Source: Oscillospiraceae bacterium
Lineage (GTDB): Bacteria > Bacillota > Clostridia > Oscillospirales > CAG-272
Assembly (NCBI GenBank): GCA_015064735.1
Contig: SVRP01000012.1
Coordinates: 1 to 64,000 of the forward strand
Direction of reading: 5' to 3'
DNA length: 64,000 bases
Within the stretch, counting starts at the first letter, position 1, and every line of letters starts with the position of its first letter. The notes beneath the pieces were generated by a model, which worked only from the letters and a program-made list of their open reading frames with translations, made no database searches and was not told where the DNA came from. Below are positions 37,079 to 45,390 of the stretch, piece by piece. The position numbers and the translations under genes are program-made.

Positions 37079-37110
37079 AAAAAAGCTTGTTGCACGCAAC
37101 AAGCTTTTTT
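37079..37110. terminator. Bidirectional terminator downstream of rplL
   Basis: A perfect stem AAAAAAGCTTGTTG/CAACAAGCTTTTTT with a CACG loop. T-runs on both strands serve rplL (minus) and act as a second stop for ftsZ (plus). Confidence 0.9.
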
Positions 37111-37128
37111 ACTATGTTCGGGGTTAAA

Positions 37129-37509
37129 TTACTTAACCTCAACCTCAGCGCCGGCCTCTTCGAGAGCCTTCTTAACGGACTCAGCTTCGTCCTTGGAAAC
37201 GCCTTCCTTAACAGCCTTGGGAGCACCCTCAACCATTTCCTTAGCTTCCTTAAGACCGAGACCGGTGATCTCACGAACTGCCTTGATAACGTCGAGCTTC
37301 TTAGCGCCGAAGGACTTAAGAATAACGTCAAACTCAGTCTTCTCCTCAGCTGCTGCTGCGGGAGCTGCTGCGCCTGCTGCAACTACACCAACGGGAGCTG
37401 CTGCGGATACGCCGAATTCCTCCTCAACTGCCTTTACGAGGTCAGCGAGTTCGATGATAGTAAGAGACTTTATCTCTTCAAGAATGTTAGTAATCTTTTC
37501 AGATGCCAT
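37129..37509 (-). CDS. rplL: Ribosomal protein L7/L12
   Basis: 126 residues, standard. N-terminal dimerisation helices ([29 protein letters not shown]), an Ala-rich hinge, and a C-terminal factor-binding domain ([32 protein letters not shown], ending EAGAEVEVK). It forms the flexible stalk that recruits elongation factors. It follows rplJ on the minus strand, 103 bases apart, and shares its attenuated leader. Normally rpoB follows; here rpoBC is 8 kb away on the other strand. Confidence 0.97.
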   Translation of the reverse strand: MASEKITNILEEIKSLTIIELADLVKAVEEEFGVSAAAPVGVVAAGAAAPAAAAEEKTEFDVILKSFGAKKLDVIKAVREITGLGLKEAKEMVEGAPKAVKEGVSKDEAESVKKALEEAGAEVEVK

Positions 37510-37612
37510 TTTAATTTTCCTCCTTAAATACGGATAATTTTTAAATTTTTGTTTTTGCGTTTTTCACGCTGCGTATGTTACGCTGTTTTTGTTGAACCGA
37601 CCGGGTTCCTGA

Positions 37613-38164
37613 TCATGCTTCGGGAGCAGCCTCTGCTGCAGCCTCTGCGGGTGCTGCTTCGGGAGCAGCCTCTCCGTCCTTGTCCACAACTGCCTGGAGA
37701 GCATATGCAAGTCCGTAAAGAGGAGACTTGATGCTGCCGAGGAACTTTGCGATAAGAACTTCCTTTGAAGGAATATCAGCAAGCTTTGCTACTGTTTCCT
37801 TGTCAACTACCTGTCCGTCAAGGTAACCTGCAAGAATTTCGAAGGACTCGATCTTCTCTGCATACTCCTTGAGAACCTTTGCGGGAGCAACGGGATCTTC
37901 GCCACCGATTGCGATAGCAGTCATACCTGTGAGGTACTGCTTCATATCGCCAAGACCAACCTCTTCGCAAGCTCTACCGGTGAGGGAGTTCTTCATAACC
38001 ATGTAGGAAACGCCTGCTTCACGAAGAGCTTTACGCATCTTGGTGTCAGCATCAACGGTGATACCCTGGTAGTTAACAACAACACCTGCGGGAGAAGCCT
38101 TGATCTTTTCGGCAAGATCTGCAACGATTGCCTGCTTCTGTTCGAGTATAGATTTACTAGGCAC
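37613..38164 (-). CDS. rplJ: Ribosomal protein L10
   Basis: 183 residues. It anchors L7/L12 dimers to the large subunit. Seen: ILEQKQAIVADLAEKIKAS, VDADTKMRKALREAGVSYMVMKNSL, AIGGEDPVAPAKVLKEY, and a C-terminal stalk helix extended by an Ala/Pro/Glu-rich tail. The start is GTG 38164 after AGGAGGTAAAAAA. It is the first gene after the L10 leader, through which the protein represses its own synthesis. Confidence 0.96.
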   Translation of the reverse strand: MPSKSILEQKQAIVADLAEKIKASPAGVVVNYQGITVDADTKMRKALREAGVSYMVMKNSLTGRACEEVGLGDMKQYLTGMTAIAIGGEDPVAPAKVLKEYAEKIESFEILAGYLDGQVVDKETVAKLADIPSKEVLIAKFLGSIKSPLYGLAYALQAVVDKDGEAAPEAAPAEAAAEAAPEA

Positions 38165-38184
38165 TTTTTTTACCTCCTATTAAA

Positions 38185-38325
38185 ATGTTAGCAGGAAACA
38201 AAAAAACTTTCTTCCGTTGGCATATGCCTACTGCGAAGAAAGATAAACAATAATATATATCGTATTTATCAATCCTCGGCAGGGAGCGAAAGCCATTACT
38301 GAGACCTGCTGTCTTTGGATAACAG
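38185..38325 (-). ncRNA. L10 leader (ribosomal protein autoregulation), with attenuator
   Basis: On the minus strand, between the promoter and rplJ, the leader carries the conserved CAGCAGGTCTC...CCCTGCCGAGG element of L10 leaders. It is followed by a terminator hairpin at 38207-38242 (stem CTTTCTTC/GAAGAAAG around GGCATATGCC) with a seven-T run before the rplJ ribosome site. L10 (as L10-L12 complex) bound to the leader should favour the terminator. Confidence 0.85.
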
Positions 38326-38329
38326 ATAT

Positions 38330-38357
38330 ATTATATCATAAAAAATACGTTTGTCAA
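38330..38357 (-). promoter_or_regulatory. Consensus sigma-A promoter of rplJ-rplL
   Basis: On the minus strand TTGACA, 16 bases, TATAAT, just upstream of the L10 leader. Confidence 0.85.
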
Positions 38358-38392
38358 TAGTTTTTTTAAAATAATTTCAAAATATTTTTTTC

Positions 38393-38944
38393 TTATTTTT
38401 CCGGCTCTTTGTTGTTCTCCAAAATGCGCGAAGCCAGATTCACAAGCTTCTCACGAAGCCAATCGGGAGAAACTATACGTATGTTTGCATCGGCAGAGAC
38501 AAGTACTCCAAGAAAAAGCTCAATACTCGGAAACTCGCAACGGTAGCGGTGGTGAGGCTCTTCTCCGATGATAAAGGAACGGAGATTCATTACCGTCATT
38601 TTGTCGGTGATTTCGACGGTGGCGGAGTAGGGAAGCTGCATCTGTATGACCGACCGCTCGGCAGAGCGGTCGTTAAAGGCGCGCAGACCCGAAATGACTG
38701 CCTGATAGTCTGCATCGTTTTCAGATTCTACGATGAGGGGAAGGACGTAATCGGATTTGTAGTAGTATCCCTTTTTGGCTGTGTTGTATCCGATAGGCGC
38801 GCCAAGCTCCTTTTTGAGAAATTCAACGTCTCTTTGCGCCTGTCTGTGGGAAATGTCAAACTTTTCCGACAAATGAGAAGCATTAGGAAAGCAACATGCC
38901 ATTATTTTTTTGTGAAACCACTGTATACGGTCGTTTGCGCTCAT
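38393..38944 (-). CDS. HTH regulator of WYL/DeoR type with reduced sensor domain
   Basis: 183 residues. The N-terminal winged helix (about 12-65, ASHLSEKFDISHRQAQRDVEFLKKELGAPIGYN, then KKGYYY) is like that of WYL-domain regulators. Such proteins are usually ~300 residues with a WYL ligand-binding domain. Here the middle is short and no WYL triad is seen; only a ferredoxin-like end (IELFLGVLVSADANIRIVSPDWLREKLVNLASRIL) remains. It may be a natural short form rather than a truncation. It starts 34 bases after the upstream membrane-protein gene and is probably in one operon with it. Confidence 0.7.
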   Translation of the reverse strand: MSANDRIQWFHKKIMACCFPNASHLSEKFDISHRQAQRDVEFLKKELGAPIGYNTAKKGYYYKSDYVLPLIVESENDADYQAVISGLRAFNDRSAERSVIQMQLPYSATVEITDKMTVMNLRSFIIGEEPHHRYRCEFPSIELFLGVLVSADANIRIVSPDWLREKLVNLASRILENNKEPEK

Positions 38945-38978
38945 ACTAAGCTCCTTTCATAAAAATGTCGTTTGATGT

Positions 38979-39800
38979 TTATTGTTCTTCGGCGGATACG
39001 TTCTCGGTGTCTTGCTCATCGCAAACCGAACGTATAGCAGAAAGAAGACGAACGGCTGAATATACCGCAACACCAAGCAAAAGATAATATTCTCCGTAGA
39101 ATGTGTTATCTGATGGAAGAATTCCTGCGTGGAAGGCGATTATAGAGGGGATAGAAGAAGCAGAACAGAGAACAGCCGAAGCGGCAGCCGAAAAAACGTA
39201 AAGCCATGAGCGGGGCTTGCCTACCGCAAGCTTAAGCTCCGACGCGACGAAAAGCATTGCCGAGGCGGCTGACAGAGCGTATATAACTCTGTCCGGAGTA
39301 TTGACTGCAACCGAGAAGTCCGAGAAACAAGCAATAACCAATATCGCAATACGTATTACGGCGAACGTACCCGTTATAGCCTTGAATACATTTTGAATCT
39401 CGACGGTTACGGCGGCAAAATAAAGTGCAGTCATAAGACTGAGTGTAAACGAAAGAATATAAATTCTGTTTTCTGTGTCAATAGCCTTTATAAGATCGCT
39501 TACCGCAAGAGCCACCGAGGCCAATGAGGCTATTACGGTTGCCGCGTACTGAGCCTTGGGAGCGCGAGGCTGAAGCCCAAAGCTTTTCTTCTTAAATTTC
39601 AACAAAGAAAATATAAGCAAAAACACACAAGCCGCGCCCAGTATGCAGTTGGAAATTATGGGTAAAGCCGCTCCCGAGGTGTAATAACCTGAATTGCTGT
39701 CAAAAAACATGAAGAAATTAAAAACTCTTAATGCTAAAGACAGTAAAAGTGCGCCTGCGGCTGAAAGTATATAGATATTAGCCGTTTTTTTGTTTTCCAT
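38979..39800 (-). CDS. Integral membrane protein of unknown function
   Basis: 273 residues with about seven or eight hydrophobic spans spread over the whole length (for example IYILSAAGALLLSLALRVF, ISNCILGAACVFLLIFSLL, TVIASLASVALAVSDLI, LLLGVAVYSAVRLLSAI). There are few charged residues between spans. No transporter or enzyme signature was recognised. The ribosome site is poor. It precedes the short HTH regulator in the same direction, so that regulator may control it. Confidence 0.7.
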   Translation of the reverse strand: MENKKTANIYILSAAGALLLSLALRVFNFFMFFDSNSGYYTSGAALPIISNCILGAACVFLLIFSLLKFKKKSFGLQPRAPKAQYAATVIASLASVALAVSDLIKAIDTENRIYILSFTLSLMTALYFAAVTVEIQNVFKAITGTFAVIRIAILVIACFSDFSVAVNTPDRVIYALSAASAMLFVASELKLAVGKPRSWLYVFSAAASAVLCSASSIPSIIAFHAGILPSDNTFYGEYYLLLGVAVYSAVRLLSAIRSVCDEQDTENVSAEEQ

Positions 39801-39902
39801 GGTGTATTCCTTAGTGAATATAGTATTGTTTAATCATATTATATATTATATACCATAATTTTGAACGTTTTGTAAACAAAAGCAAAAGATTGTTGAAATA
39901 TA

Positions 39903-39931
39903 TTGACAGAAACACAAACATATTATAAGAT
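39903..39931 (+). promoter_or_regulatory. Sigma-A promoter
   Basis: TTGACA, 17 bases, TAAGAT, 37 bases before the ATG of the small membrane protein at 39968. It may also read into fucI. Confidence 0.65.
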
Positions 39932-39967
39932 ATACCCTGAAAGCAGACTGTAAATATAGGAGGAAAT

Positions 39968-40507
39968 ATGGGAAAAGAAAAGAAAAAACGTCTCTGTAAA
40001 TCTCCCGAAAAAGAAGTAAAAAATGAAAAAACAAAGAAAATAATCTCCTATGTTGCGATGCTCATATGCGCTGCAGTGATAATAGGAGCGATTCTATTTA
40101 TTGTATTTCACGATAGAATTATAGCATCAAAAATGCTTAAGGATGCAGTTGCTTTTGCTGAAGCGGAGCGCATAGAAGCAGTTGTTATCAGTAATGATTC
40201 GATTGGGGATCCTTTATCGCCCGGAGTACAAACCGTCTATGAAGGGGAAGATTCCGAGAAAATCAACAGTGTCTTGATTTCAGTGCTGAAAAATTCAAAA
40301 TACAAAGGTACAACCAAGGCGGATACAGGAGTTTGGAAAACTAAAATTGTGTTGTATAATGAAACCGAAAGCTTTTCGCTGTATGCTGATAATGGGGGCG
40401 TATATATTTTATCTGACGGTCGCCTGATCAGATATAAAGTGAGCAGAAAGGCAGAATCCGAGTTCGGAACCTTGCTCGGATATATAAACGGAGCGTTAAA
40501 GGAATAA
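39968..40507 (+). CDS. Small membrane-anchored protein of unknown function
   Basis: 179 residues. A very basic cytoplasmic N-terminus (KEKKKRLCKSPEKEVKNEK) leads into one membrane helix (about 24-46, ISYVAMLICAAVIIGAILFIVF). An outside domain of ~130 residues follows, with alternating strands (EAVVISND..., WKTKIVLYNETESFSLYADNGGVYILSDG). No known domain identified. Start after AGGAGGAAAT. It sits 65 bases upstream of fucI with no obvious terminator between, so it may be cotranscribed, but a role in fucose use is unsupported. Confidence 0.7.
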   Translation: MGKEKKKRLCKSPEKEVKNEKTKKIISYVAMLICAAVIIGAILFIVFHDRIIASKMLKDAVAFAEAERIEAVVISNDSIGDPLSPGVQTVYEGEDSEKINSVLISVLKNSKYKGTTKADTGVWKTKIVLYNETESFSLYADNGGVYILSDGRLIRYKVSRKAESEFGTLLGYINGALKE

Positions 40508-40572
40508 AATAATAAGATTGTAAAAAACATCACAAAAAATTAATTTAAAGCATATAAAAAAGGAGAAAAACC

Positions 40573-42369
40573 ATGGCAGAAAAAAGATTTATTGGGGAAT
40601 ATCCCGTCATAGGTATCCGTCCTACTATTGATGGACGCAGAGGTGTTCTTGGCGTACGTGAGTCGCTTGAGGAACAGACTATGAATATGGCAAGGAGCGC
40701 CGCTAAGCTTTTCGAGGAAAATCTCAGATATTCCAACGGAGAGCCTGTTAAGGTGGTAATTGCCGATACCACTATCGGAAGAGTCGGAGAGGCAGCTGCC
40801 TGCGCGGATAAATTCAAGCGTGAGGGTGTAGCAATTACGCTTACCGTTACCCCCTGTTGGTGCTACGGCTCCGAAACTATGGACATGGAAAGAGATACCA
40901 TAAAGGCTGTATGGGGCTTTAACGGAACCGAGCGTCCCGGCGCGGTATATCTCGCGTCTGTTCTTGCTACGCACGCTCAGAAGGGACTTCCCGCGTTTGG
41001 TATATACGGACACGAGGTTTGCGATGCAAACGATACGTCAATTCCCGAGGACGTTAAGGATAAGCTTCTCAGATTCGGTCGTTCCGCTATAGCGGCGGCT
41101 ACCATGAGAGGAAAATCTTATTTGCAGATAGGCTCTATGTGCATGGGTATCGGCGGCTCGCTTATTGATCCCCACTTTATAGAGGATTACCTCGGCATGA
41201 GAGTCGAGTCGGTTGACGAGGTTGAGCTTATCCGTCGAATGACACTCGGAATTTACGATGAGGAAGAATATAAGAAAGCGCTTAAATGGACAAAAGAAAA
41301 CTGCATAGAGGGATTTGATAAGAATCCCGAGGAAATAAGAAAGAGCAGAGAAGAAAAGGATGACGACTGGGAATTCGTTGTCAAGATGATGGTAATAATC
41401 AAGGACCTCATGAACGGAAACCCCAATCTTCCCAAGGGCTGTGAGGAAGAAATGGTAGGACATAACGCTATTGCCGCAGGCTTCCAGGGACAGAGACAGT
41501 GGACAGACTTCTATCCCAACTGTGATTTCCCCGAGGCATTGCTTAATACCTCGTTTGACTGGAACGGAGCTCGTGAGCCCTATGTTCTTGCTACCGAGAA
41601 TGATGTTCTTAACGGTCTAGGAATGCTCTTTATGAAGCTTCTTACCAACCGCGCGCAAATGTTTGCGGACGTTCGTACCTGCTGGAGCGCGGAGTCGGTA
41701 AAGCGTGTTACGGGATATGATATAAAAGGACACGCAAAAGACGCGGGCGGATTTATTCACCTTATAAATTCGGGCGCGTGCTGCCTTGATGCTAACGGAG
41801 AAGCCAAGGACGAAAACGGTGTGTCGGTTATGAAGCCTTGGTATGAGGTCAACGATAAGGACATGAAGGCTATAATGGAAAATACCACCTGGAATTATGC
41901 CGACGTTGGATATTTCAGAGGCGGCGGATATTCTTCGCGCTTCGAGACCAAAGCTGAAATGCCCGTTACCATGATAAGACTTAACCTTGTAAAGGGCCTT
42001 GGACCGGTTATGCAGATAGCGGAGGGGTGGACTGTTGAGCTTCCCACCGACGTAAGCGATACGCTCTGGAAGCGTACCGACTACACGTGGCCCTGCACAT
42101 GGTTTGCCCCCAGACTTACGGGCGAAGGCGCATTCAAGAGTGCTTATGACGTAATGAATAATTGGGGAGCAAATCACGGCGCTATTTCCTATGGACATAT
42201 AGGAGCTGATATTATAACCCTTTGCTCCATGCTTCGCATACCCGTTTGTATGCACAACGTACCTGAAGAGGACATATTCAGACCCGCTTGCTGGAATGCG
42301 TTCGGAATGGATAAAGAGGGTGCGGATTACAGAGCCTGCGCCGCATACGGTCCTGCGTTTAAAAAGTAA
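40573..42369 (+). CDS. fucI: L-fucose isomerase
   Basis: 598 residues. It converts L-fucose to L-fuculose (and D-arabinose to D-ribulose) with Mn. The E. coli metal ligands Glu337, Asp361 and His528 correspond here to E342 (ATENDVLNG), D366 (MFADVR) and H535 (GANHGAIS), with the same spacing between the first two. Other marks: [20 protein letters not shown] at the start and [11 protein letters not shown]. Ribosome site AAAAGGAGAAA. The next gene is a cytoplasmic fucosidase, so the pair releases and isomerises fucose; fuculose kinase and aldolase are not here. Confidence 0.95.
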   Translation: MAEKRFIGEYPVIGIRPTIDGRRGVLGVRESLEEQTMNMARSAAKLFEENLRYSNGEPVKVVIADTTIGRVGEAAACADKFKREGVAITLTVTPCWCYGSETMDMERDTIKAVWGFNGTERPGAVYLASVLATHAQKGLPAFGIYGHEVCDANDTSIPEDVKDKLLRFGRSAIAAATMRGKSYLQIGSMCMGIGGSLIDPHFIEDYLGMRVESVDEVELIRRMTLGIYDEEEYKKALKWTKENCIEGFDKNPEEIRKSREEKDDDWEFVVKMMVIIKDLMNGNPNLPKGCEEEMVGHNAIAAGFQGQRQWTDFYPNCDFPEALLNTSFDWNGAREPYVLATENDVLNGLGMLFMKLLTNRAQMFADVRTCWSAESVKRVTGYDIKGHAKDAGGFIHLINSGACCLDANGEAKDENGVSVMKPWYEVNDKDMKAIMENTTWNYADVGYFRGGGYSSRFETKAEMPVTMIRLNLVKGLGPVMQIAEGWTVELPTDVSDTLWKRTDYTWPCTWFAPRLTGEGAFKSAYDVMNNWGANHGAISYGHIGADIITLCSMLRIPVCMHNVPEEDIFRPACWNAFGMDKEGADYRACAAYGPAFKK

Positions 42370-42414
42370 TTTGGAAGATAACCCAATACATGGAGGAACT
42401 AAGGAGAGTTACAC

Positions 42415-43686
42415 ATGGAAGATAAAGCTATATTGTTGCCGTCTGAAAGACAGGTGGAATGGGCGGACTGCGAGATAGGAGTTATTATACACCTTGATCT
42501 TCAAACATTTGACCCAAACTACGATGCTAAGCCCTATGACAGCTCTCCTGTAAAGCTTTTTGATCCCGATACCCTTGATACCGATCAATGGATCAGAATC
42601 GCTGCTGAGGGTGGAGCGAAATACGCTGTGCTTACGGCTAAGCACGGCACGGGATTTACTCTTTTTCCGTCCACAGCGAATAACTTTTCGATTTCCAATG
42701 CCCCATATATGAACGGTAAAGGGGACGTTGTAGCTTCGTTTGTCGCATCATGTAAGAAATACGGTGTTCGTCCCGGGATTTATTACAATACGTCAGTGAA
42801 CAATTACTACGGCATAAAACGAGGTGTTTCGAAGGACGGCAACGAGGAAAACACCAAGGCATACGGTCGTGCGGTTTTGCGCCAGCTTGAGGAGCTGTAC
42901 GGTAACTACGGGGAGTTTTTTGAAATATGGTTTGACGGCGGATGTCTCCCACCTGAGCAGGGGGGACCCGATATCGTTCCCCTGCTCAAAAAATATCAGC
43001 CCAACGCAATAACGTTCCAAAGCCCTCCTTTCGTACCTAACGGCATTCGTTGGGTGGGGAATGAGCGAGCCACAGCGGAGTTTGATTGTTGGTCGACGGT
43101 GGGATATTCGCGTGATTCCTTTGACGGCATTACCGAGACAGTACGTAGTGGCGACCCTTACGGCGAAATATGGAGAGCCGCAGAGGCGGATACACCGGGT
43201 CGAGATGCAAAGGCCTCGTATGCCGGCGGATGGATATGGCGTGCCGGAGAGGATCACACGGTTTTCTCAGCAGAGGAGCTTTTTGACAAATATCTTAATT
43301 CTGTAGGAAGAAACTGTAACCTGCTAATCGGTATGGTAATAGACCGCCACGGACTTTGTCCTACTGCCGATGCTGATGCCTTGAGGGGCCTTGGAAGGCT
43401 TGTGTCCGAGCATTTTGGTTCGCCCGTTGCGACCTATGAGGGAGATATGACCAAGACCGAATATCACCTGAAAGTCTCAGACGGAAGAAGCGCGCGTTAC
43501 CTTGTCGTTATGGAGGATATTGCTAAGGGTGAAAGAATACTCGATTTTAGCCTTGATTGCGGAATATCGGGACACTGTATAGGTCATAAGCGCATAATCA
43601 GGCTTCCCGAGGGAACGTCCGAGGTCAGATTCAAAATAAACGACGCAAAGGATACCCCGATCCTTCGCGGAATTTGGCTCTTCTGA
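42415..43686 (+). CDS. Alpha-L-fucosidase, GH29, cytoplasmic
   Basis: 423 residues without a signal peptide, so it acts on imported fuco-oligosaccharides. GH29 marks: WADCEIGVIIHLDLQTF, the AKYAVLTAKHGTGFTLFPS block, GIYYN, and EIWFDGG with the catalytic nucleophile D174. The GH29 catalytic barrel fills about residues 10-340; the rest is a short C-terminal beta domain. The general acid residue varies in GH29 and was not assigned. It follows fucI by 45 bases with its own GGAGG site, and a terminator comes right after, so it ends the fucose operon. Confidence 0.92.
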   Translation: MEDKAILLPSERQVEWADCEIGVIIHLDLQTFDPNYDAKPYDSSPVKLFDPDTLDTDQWIRIAAEGGAKYAVLTAKHGTGFTLFPSTANNFSISNAPYMNGKGDVVASFVASCKKYGVRPGIYYNTSVNNYYGIKRGVSKDGNEENTKAYGRAVLRQLEELYGNYGEFFEIWFDGGCLPPEQGGPDIVPLLKKYQPNAITFQSPPFVPNGIRWVGNERATAEFDCWSTVGYSRDSFDGITETVRSGDPYGEIWRAAEADTPGRDAKASYAGGWIWRAGEDHTVFSAEELFDKYLNSVGRNCNLLIGMVIDRHGLCPTADADALRGLGRLVSEHFGSPVATYEGDMTKTEYHLKVSDGRSARYLVVMEDIAKGERILDFSLDCGISGHCIGHKRIIRLPEGTSEVRFKINDAKDTPILRGIWLF

Positions 43687-43692
43687 TAAATA

Positions 43693-43738
43693 AAAAACGA
43701 CTGTTCGAAACGTTGAGTTTTAACGGTCGTTTTTTTAA
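43693..43738 (+). terminator. Terminator of the fucose operon
   Basis: The stem AAAACGACTGTT/AACGGTCGTTTT with a GU/TA-rich loop is followed by TTT; the A-run on the other side also allows termination of cysK on the minus strand. Confidence 0.8.
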
Positions 43739-43747
43739 TTTATCATA

Positions 43748-44674
43748 TCAGTAATTGAAGTATTCGGTAGATAGATATCTGTCTCCCGTGTCAGGCAAAA
43801 GACATACTATATTTTTTCTCTCGTTTTCAGGGCGTTTTGCTAAAAGCATAGCCGCGTGTAGGGCGGCACCCGATGATATTCCGCAAAGGATTCCTTCCTT
43901 GCGAGCCAAGGCTCTGCCGGCTTCGTATGCTTCATCTTCCGTTACCTTGATTATTTCATCAATGATGCCTGTGTTAAGGATACTCGGTACGAAATTAGCT
44001 CCGATTCCCTGAAGTCCGTGAGGACCCGAGTTACCTTCGGAAAGCATAGGGGAGGAGAAGGGCTCTACGGCAACGATTTTTATCTCGGGATTTTTCTCTT
44101 TAAGATATTCGCCGACACCCGTAAGCGTGCCGCCCGTGCCGACTCCAGCTACGAATATATCAACTTTTCCGTCTGTATCGTTCCAAATTTCCGGACCTGT
44201 CGTGCTGTAATGCGCACACGCGTTTGCTTCGTTGTCAAATTGAGAGGGAATAAAGCTGTCAGGCGTTTTATCAGCTAATTTTTTAGCCTCGTCGATGGCG
44301 CCCTGCATACCCTTTGCGCCCTCGGTGAGCACTATTTCGGCGCCGTACATGGCAAGCAGCTTTCTACGCTCAATGCTCATGGTGTCCGGCATTGTAAGAA
44401 TGACTTTGTATCCTCTTGAAGCCGCGATGGCAGCAAGGCCTATTCCCGTGTTTCCACTGGTGGGCTCTATTATTACCGAGCCTTTCTTAAGAATCCCCTT
44501 CGCCTCGGCATCCTCTATCATCGCAAGTGCGATTCTGTCCTTCGCGCTTCCGGCGGGATTCATATATTCAAGCTTGCAACAGATATTAGCCCCGAGTCCG
44601 AAATCCTTCGTGAGCTTTTCGGGAGCGAAAAGAGGGGTTTTTCCCACAAGCTGCGATACGTTTTTAAATATCAT
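43748..44674 (-). CDS. cysK: Cysteine synthase (O-acetylserine sulfhydrylase)
   Basis: 308 residues. It makes L-cysteine from O-acetylserine and sulfide with pyridoxal phosphate. Seen: the PLP lysine in NPAGSAKDRIAL, the phosphate loops PTSGNTGIG and GVGTGGT, the substrate loop TSGNTG, and GISSGAALHAA with the Ser that binds the PLP nitrogen. The middle part QFDNEANACAHYSTTGPEI is typical of CysK rather than CysM. It lies 66 bases downstream of rpsT, with a hairpin between them. Confidence 0.94.
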   Translation of the reverse strand: MIFKNVSQLVGKTPLFAPEKLTKDFGLGANICCKLEYMNPAGSAKDRIALAMIEDAEAKGILKKGSVIIEPTSGNTGIGLAAIAASRGYKVILTMPDTMSIERRKLLAMYGAEIVLTEGAKGMQGAIDEAKKLADKTPDSFIPSQFDNEANACAHYSTTGPEIWNDTDGKVDIFVAGVGTGGTLTGVGEYLKEKNPEIKIVAVEPFSSPMLSEGNSGPHGLQGIGANFVPSILNTGIIDEIIKVTEDEAYEAGRALARKEGILCGISSGAALHAAMLLAKRPENERKNIVCLLPDTGDRYLSTEYFNY

Positions 44675-44704
44675 AATTAAATACCTCCGCTTAAAAGTAA
44701 ATAA

Positions 44705-44735
44705 CCGTACATAGTGGTGAGAAACTATGCACGGC
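44705..44735 (-). terminator. Terminator of rpsT
   Basis: The minus-strand stem CCGTGCATAG/CTATGTACGG pairs perfectly with one G-U, while the plus strand would have an A-C mismatch, so the hairpin belongs to the minus strand. A TTATTTACTTTT run follows. It may partly separate rpsT from cysK. Confidence 0.7.
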
Positions 44736-44740
44736 TATAA

Positions 44741-45001
44741 TTACATGTTGTTGAGAGCTTTTGTGAACTGGCTCTTCTTACGAGCAGCAGCATTCTTGTG
44801 GATAATTCCGCGAGCAGCAGCCTGGTCGATCTTCTTAACAGCAGCCTTGTAAGTCTGCTGAGCAAGAGCGGTATCACCTGCTTCGAGAGCAGCGTAGTAC
44901 TTCTTTATGTCGGTCTTGAGCTGCGTCTTGAACATTTTGTTCTGAAGGGTCTTCGTTTCGATAACGAGAACACGCTTCTTAGCACTTTTGATATTCGGCA
45001 T
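44741..45001 (-). CDS. rpsT: Ribosomal protein S20
   Basis: 86 residues, as usual. It starts MPNIKSAKKRVLVIETKTLQN, a lysine-rich helical bundle that binds 16S rRNA, and ends AAARKKSQFTKALNNM. Ribosome site GGAGGTGAAGATC. Its promoter is about 100 bases upstream (45098-45126). Confidence 0.96.
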   Translation of the reverse strand: MPNIKSAKKRVLVIETKTLQNKMFKTQLKTDIKKYYAALEAGDTALAQQTYKAAVKKIDQAAARGIIHKNAAARKKSQFTKALNNM

Positions 45002-45097
45002 TGATCTTCACCTCCGTCAATATTAGATGTTAAAATCTTATTAGCTCGAACGGCGCGCATGAGAGGTTACGCTCCGTACTCGTCCATACAGTTCTAT

Positions 45098-45126
45098 ATG
45101 ATACCATAAAAAAAACCAAATTGCAA
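45098..45126 (-). promoter_or_regulatory. Sigma-A promoter of rpsT
   Basis: On the minus strand TTGCAA, 17 bases, TATCAT. Confidence 0.6.
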
Positions 45127-45199
45127 TAGGTTTTTCGAAAAAAAATAAAAAAATTTTAGGAAAAAATTTCAAAAATTCAAAAAAAATTTGAGAAATCTA

Positions 45200-45228
45200 T
45201 TGACAACCATTGACAAACGTGCTATAAT
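45200..45228 (+). promoter_or_regulatory. Sigma-A promoter of rpoBC
   Basis: TTGACA, 17 bases, TATAAT, all consensus. A second TTGACA overlaps the spacer at 45210-45215 but is too close to the -10. The leader to the rpoB start is about 155 bases; I see no clear fold in it. Confidence 0.9.
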
Positions 45229-45390
45229 TGTAAACTGCATTATAATTGCTTATTATTGCCTTGTGAAAGATTACATAATATTTATTATAACGATTTTTTT
45301 CGGTTCGTTTCGATAAATATTATATATATTGCACACGGGCAGAGGTAGGCGAAAGATGGATTTAATACTTTGAATGGAGTGATTAAACTA

